DNA from: Otis tarda
Lineage: Eukaryota > Chordata > Aves > Otidiformes > Otididae
Direction: 5' to 3'
DNA: 64,000 bases
Assembly (NCBI GenBank): GCA_026413225.1
Contig: CM048554.1
Coordinates: 11,176,001-11,240,000 of the forward strand
The notes under the pieces are model-generated. The model made no database searches. It saw only the letters and a program-made list of their open reading frames with translations, and was not told the DNA's origin. Of the stretch, positions 58,401-64,000 are shown one piece after another. The position numbers and the translations under genes are program-made. Within the stretch, counting starts at the first letter, position 1; each line of letters starts with the position of its first letter.

Positions 58401-61271
58401 AAGACTCTTAGGTTGCATGTCTTAAAACTGTGTTTCCATCAGCGTCCTGGGATTTTGGTTTTGTTTTATGAACAAGGACTAGGAGTTCAGGCTGAACTTG
58501 TGGGATTGTTGACAGTGATATCTCCTACCCTTGAAGATATTTGAAGAGCTAACCATTTTCTGGCTTTCATTTCTGACACCATACAGCTCAGACTGCTGCA
58601 CTCCTCTGAGCTGGAACTCTGTTAGGAGTCTGTGGGTTTGGTAGTTTTGAGGAAGATAAAACTGCTATTTTTGTTTCCTTTGGCAGGCATAGCGTTCCAA
58701 GGATAAGGAGAGAACGATGCTTATTAAACTGGAAAATTTGTTTAGTCGAAACTCTCTTAAGGGCAGGCTGTTTTTAGAGCTTTATCTGCGGCCTGAGTTA
58801 ACCGAGATGTTTTGAAGCTCACTCCAACAGGAACACGGATTGTTTTACCAGCAAATGTGAGCGACTTTGTTTTGTAACTTCAAATCTGTGTTTAGTTACT
58901 CTGTCCATGTCTTTGTGGATCGCAGTTGTGAGAAGATAGCAAGGGAAGCTGCTGAAACAAATGCACATGGAGCAAAATTGAAAGGGCTGTGGATATGTAT
59001 TGTGCCCTTTTTTTGCATTGATTGCCCAAAATAACTTTGCTTTTCATGTTACAGAATATTGATTGATTTACATAATTTGCTAATGATACAATAGCTCGTC
59101 TGTGTTTAACAGCATGAATGAATAAACCCAACTGAGATTCAACAGTAGCCTCAATTGAATGCAATAAACCTTTCATTAGCAGATTCCATAGACCTCCATT
59201 TCCTAATTTTTTTTAGAACAAACATTTTGATAGGCATCAAAAAACAGAGTTATAAAAAAGAAATGCTGAAGCTTTCTGGGGATGCTAAGCTAATTTCTTA
59301 TGTGCGTAAGGATTAACTTATTGGCTGGGATCAGGAAGGGCCCAAGCCAGTAGGTTGCAGCCCAAGTGCTCTCATCCAAAGAAACCAGGAGTTTCTCTTC
59401 TCTCTCACTTCTTAATCCATACACTGAGATTCCCAGATAATATTTCATGGGTAGAGTTTACTACCAGCCTCTTGAAAGTTAGCCCATCAAGTGCTATATT
59501 GATTAGGATATTGAGTGCCTTGCTCTGTCAATCTTTAACCCACTAGAATATCTAAGATGTGCAAGTAACAAGTCTTCTGTTATATCCAAGGAAACATACT
59601 GAAAGGTATTTCAAGGCTTAAGAAAAACAAGCTTTTGTAGGTTAAAAAAAAGTAATTGTTGCTAACGAAACCTTCAAATGAGAGTGAAATGTATTGGAGC
59701 GAAACACTTTCACATCAGCATAGGGCATTATGCTGGCATTTTCAACTGAGAATATTCAAGCCTCCAATTAATCAGGATTGCCGGATGTAATAGAAGAAGT
59801 TTGTAGTCTCAAGTTTGGATGGTATTTTGGTTTTCTGCATTTTAATGAATTTGGAAAGAGCACTCCAATTAGAGCTCTAATTTCAAAAGAACGCAGTGAT
59901 AAAGTGAAAAACAGGAGAAATCCCTTTGTCAGGCCAGATACTTTCCTTGCGAGTACCTGACTGATGCTCACGTGCACCCATAGGCAACCCTTAAAAAAAA
60001 AAAACAAATGTAGGTGAAAAGGACTTAAAAGTCCTTCAGGCTCCTAGAGGCTCCTGGAACAATGTCTGGAGCTGCAGATAGAAGCTGATCCCATTGTTTC
60101 TAGTTCTGCCTATTGTTTCTCCTGGACATTAGTGATCAGCCCTCTCCCAGGTGCAGGGAGCTTCAAAGGGCTTCAAAAGGCACTTGCTTGTTTTTGATGG
60201 GAGGAGGGATGGGATTGCTTGCTTTGGAGATCTCATTTTCTAGGGTGGCAATTCTCAAATGCAATTTTTCTTCTGTAGATTTGAGGATCTGAGAGATTCC
60301 TTGGCCATAATCTTGGGTCTTTCACATTCCTTCGCCTTCCTCCAAGTTTTAAGATGCAAAGCCTGTCATGCAGCTCTGAAAATTCATCCAAGCTTCCCTT
60401 TGCCTGTTAGCTGCCATTGCCAGCTTGTATTGATCCCTTGCTAAACCATGACTTAAAAACAAGTGAGTTTACTTAAAAACAGGTCCAGTTGTTGTCATCT
60501 GACAGAGACAATTGATTTGTGAGGTTCTTCCCTACATCTTTTTTTTTTTTTTCCCAATGGAAATCAATCTGGATTTATAGGTACCATCATTAATGGATGG
60601 TAAATACATCTAAAATTCATATAAAGCTCACTCTGAAGAATAAAAAACAAGTGTCACATAAACATTTATGCAAACATTAATTCATCACCAATATAAACAT
60701 TCTTATTCATAGCAAACATCATCTCATCAGCTTCTCTCAAACATTTTCAGGTTTTTTTCTTACAAAGAGGGCACTACAGTGATATTTTCGGAAACTAGAT
60801 TATAGACTAGACACATTGATCAAGATGAAATCCACGTACAATCCGGTTTTCTTTAAAGCTTATGCAACAGGTTTGCAATCTTGTACAAACTGTTCTCACA
60901 CTGAATGTGTTATGGCTTTCTATAATATGAGTTCGGATACTGTGTCTACAATTTTTAAAGCAGAGCTGGGTAATCCATGAGCAAAACAGTAGAGCATCAG
61001 AAATGAAACGGGAGACTAATGACTGCTGAGGGATTACTGATTTTCTGGTTTTGAAACTCTAAAGGTAGTCACTTGCCCTGTGAACTGACATCTCTGTTTC
61101 AAGTAACTGGACCAGCTCAGGTGTTTTATAAAGCAAGAGTTTTGCGTGGTCTTCCTTGCTGTGGTAGTTCCTAAAGGATTCATGTTATTCAATTAGAGAT
61201 GTTTACATTCTTGTGCAATCCATACAAATAGTGCAGAATATAAAATTCTATTAATAAACCTGGTCCTTGAT
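55424..61271 (+). other. COMMD1 intron 2, further portion
   Basis: No gene or repeat family was recognised, apart from short homopolymers (T16 at 57071-57086, an A tract near 59990). A homeodomain-site-rich AT block lies at about 59015-59185. The last 35 bases (from 61237) belong to a small tandem repeat described separately. Confidence 0.6.
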
Positions 61272-61670
61272 AATCATAGAATGGTTTGGGTTGGAAGGGA
61301 CCTTCAAAGGTCATCTAGTCCAACCCCCCTGCAAGGAGCAGGGTCATCTCCAACCAGATCAGGTTGCTCAGAGCCTCATCCAACCTGGCCTTGAACGCTT
61401 CCAGGGATGGGACATCCACCGCCTCTGGGCAACCTGTTCCAGTGTTCTACAACCCTCATTGTAAAAAGTTTTTTCCTTATATCCAGTCTGAATCTACCTC
61501 CTTCTAGTTTAAAGCCATTACCCCTCGTCCTGTCACAACAGACCCTGGTAAAAAGTTTCTCCCCATCTTTCTTATAAGCCCCCTTTACGTATTGAAAGGG
61601 ATAATAAAATTCTAGTAATAAAAATTAATGGTAATATAAAATTCTCATAGTAAAACCAGTCCTTGATTAG
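61237..61670. repeat. short AT-rich repeat units interrupted by CR1
   Basis: AATATAAAATTCT plus AATAAACCTGGTCCTTGAT at 61237-61274 recurs at 61633-61670 (about 79% identity by hand). A partial unit (AATAAAATTCTAGTAATAAAA) lies at about 61603-61623. The CR1 at 61272-61600 lies between them. Confidence 0.75.
61272..61600 (-). mobile_element. CR1 LINE 3' fragment
   Basis: The + strand starts AATCATAGAATGGTTTGGGT and carries about 330 bp of reverse-complement CR1, ending near TACGTATTGAAAGG. It is 5'-truncated. GATAAT flanks it on both sides (61269-61274 and 61600-61605). Confidence 0.95.
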
Positions 61671-64000
61671 ATATGTAAAATATACCCATGCCTTACTGTT
61701 CTCTTCATGTGGGTGGGGTGCTTTGTGCTTCCTGCCTGTAGTTTTCCTCAGAGCTCCAGGCAAATAGCATGGCCATTTTAAGAGCTTTGTGGGTTAAGCA
61801 AGAGGAAGCTCAAAGAAGCAGATGAGGAAGATCTCCAGCAGAGCAATTCAGTGCCGTGGCTCTGTCATCATGCAGTGGGAGGTAGCAGCTTCCTGATAGA
61901 CTTTTCTCAGAAAGAAGCCTTCCCCTTCCCAGCCAGGAATGGTGTTTTATCACACGAGGAGCAAAACTCCTGGAAGGTCTGATCATGTTTCAGGCTTTTT
62001 CTGGTGCGTACCATTTAATAATGAATTATTTAACACATTAACAAACCTTCAAAATCATGCTAAGGTATTGAAGAGTATTTCTGAGATAGGAGACTTTGTT
62101 TAAAGGCTGCTTCAAATTTTGCTTTTGCATCCTGTGTTGTATTGTGTTTCACAGAAATTAAGTCTCAGATGGCTCATTCGGACGCCCTGTCAAGTCTGCT
62201 TGTTCGCTAAAAGAAAGAAGAAAATACATGCTAATTTTGATTTCTTCAGCCAGAAGTCTTTCGTGCATGTTAGGCAGTTACATCTGTAGTGCCTGATGTT
62301 AGTGATGTAAAAGGAGTGTTAAAGTCTTTGCAGGGGTTTTCTTCCCTCCAAACAAGAAACATTTCTGTATTTACTTCAAAGAGTGCTGCTTGGTTGTGTC
62401 ACCTGTGAAAACATAAAATGAAAGGCAGAAAAAGCACCTGAAAAAATTGTTTCCTCTGTGGACTGATTTGCTAAGTTGGAAAATTGCTGTAGTGGAATTT
62501 TGTACTGACTGGTAAATTGTCTTCTTCCCAAAATGAAACTGTGCCATCCTTCATCTACTGTGAGCTGCTACACTTACTAGCGCTAAGGATGGAGCGGTTC
62601 TCCCTTCTTTGACCTTTACACTTTCTTTCCCTAACAACCTTTTTCCTACTATTATCTTTTTGCTACACCTGTTCCTCCTCCCCTGTTCATGCAGAAGCAC
62701 ATTAATCATTAACATTTGTACATGTGGCTGAAAAAATGCCTTTTCAGAACTGCTTGTAGCAGAGGTGTAAATATTAACCAGCAGATCCACCAGTAGCTGT
62801 AGGACTGCTATTAAATACCTTAGTTTTGCATGAGAGGTACTAGCCTGCTGTTGTGCGCTTAGAGATGCTCAGTCCAAGGATAATGGATAAAAAACCCATC
62901 GAAACACCATTATTAGGGACAGAAGTGATGTGTTCTTAAAATCAGTATAGCACATGTTCTGTATTAAGTCCCTTTTCATTTCACAGTCTTGGGATGGTGC
63001 CTGTAACATGGGATCATCTTTTTTGAGTTGTGGAGCCCAAAATGTTTTGCTGGAGATACCAGACCCTTTGAAAGTGGCACACGCAGATGTCTGAAAAGCA
63101 AAAATATGAAATTGGTTTTCTTATTTAACTCTCCCTCATCTCTTGAAAGTCGTTCAAGGATTCCAGGATAAAACTTGCTGCATTAGGCATGTTGAAAAGG
63201 TGTTGTAAGAAATGATGTCGAGTTTCCAAACTGCTAATGTAAAGCAAGAAGGGAAGATTAAGAGGAAGAAACAACTTCTTTTTTTTTTTAAAAAATTACA
63301 AATACCATTCTTCTACATTGGTTTTTCTTTCCGCTCTCTTTGGTGTGACCACATAGTCTCCCTGGTAGGAGTAAGGATTGTGTTACAATTTGAAAGTAAA
63401 GATGCCTTAAACATACACCAAAGCCTGTCCCAAGGAAGGGCTACTGTAATCGAAGCGGCAAGTGGTGATTTTCTCTCTTTCTGCAGAGATGGAGAGTTGA
63501 GATGTGAATCAGACAAGCTAAAACAGAGGAGCTTGTAATATTGATGATGTACGATAGAGACCAAAGAGGGTATTCCACTGGCACGAAAAAGAAGATGATT
63601 CAGTGTTAGATTTAATCCTCGGCCAGCTGCTTACTTATATTCTTGTTATGGGCCATTCTGGACCACAAACCAAAGTGTGATGTTTAATTCAACAGAGAGA
63701 AGAGCAAGCAGCAGTTCTCAGGCTTTCTTGTACATTTGTAACGTTTTTGTGCTTTTAACACTGGCCACTGCTGGCCACTAAAAAATGTCAGCAGTTGCAA
63801 CCGCAATACCAAGAAGCTATTGAGGGGATGTTTCAGATATGAATTGAATGTAACACATTCGAATTATTTGTTTTCAGAGGGGCACTGATGCCATCTTTTC
63901 CAAAGAAGAGATGTGAAACTCGGCTTTCTAGAGGATTTGTCTTTTCCACTTGAAAATTGTGTTTCCTGCTGTCAGTGAAGAGTCCCAAAATGCCTGCTCT
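61671..64000 (+). other. COMMD1 intron 2, right end of the window
   Basis: AT-rich intronic sequence with no recognised gene or repeat. The COMMD1 terminal exon must lie further right. Confidence 0.65.

Noticed and set aside
30645-64000. Search for the COMMD1 last exon
   Set aside because: No frame resembling the conserved C-terminal segment after LGKNGQ was found, so the exon lies outside the window.
1-64000. CRISPR arrays, bacterial operons, tRNA or rRNA genes
   Set aside because: The window is avian nuclear DNA, and no spaced identical repeats or tRNA-like folds were noticed by eye.

Overview
This is vertebrate nuclear DNA, almost certainly from a bird. The coding sequence is split by GT-AG introns, promoters lie in CpG islands, and the introns are AT-rich. 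The dispersed repeats are CR1 LINE 3' ends carrying the usual avian terminal motif, plus one solo LTR of a type common in bird genomes. I cannot name the order or species.

Two genes are certain, both on the + strand. CRLS1 (mitochondrial cardiolipin synthase) is complete: seven coding exons between 499 and 5667 encode about 330 residues, with a poly(A) signal at 5888. COMMD1 (a subunit of the Commander/CCC endosomal recycling complex) starts at 7582, only 1.9 kb after the CRLS1 stop. Its exon 1 (7582-7776) is followed by a 22.6 kb intron, exon 2 (30363-30644), and a second intron running past the right edge (at least 33.4 kb). The last COMMD1 exon is not in the window, so the gene is partial. 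In humans the two genes are on different chromosomes (20 and 2).

Layout: 1-1080 CRLS1 CpG-island promoter and exon 1; 1293-5667 remaining CRLS1 exons, with a CR1 fragment in intron 2; 5668-7420 CRLS1 3' UTR and short intergenic region with further poly(A) signals; 7420-8140 COMMD1 CpG island and exon 1; 7777-30362 COMMD1 intron 1, holding an unidentified coding-looking exon (8943-9210), a solo LTR (11053-11691) and a short CR1 (23273-23381); 30645-64000 COMMD1 intron 2, with three more CR1 pieces, a 118-bp duplicated segment, a CpG-rich patch near 38.3 kb, simple repeats and otherwise unremarkable sequence.

The two genes do not form a pathway: CRLS1 makes cardiolipin in the inner mitochondrial membrane, and COMMD1 acts at endosomes. 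The best lead for something undescribed is the 8943-9210 exon: a splice-acceptor-like start, an open frame of 88 residues with one hydrophobic segment and a basic tail, and no family I recognise. No operons, CRISPR arrays, tRNAs or rRNAs were seen.
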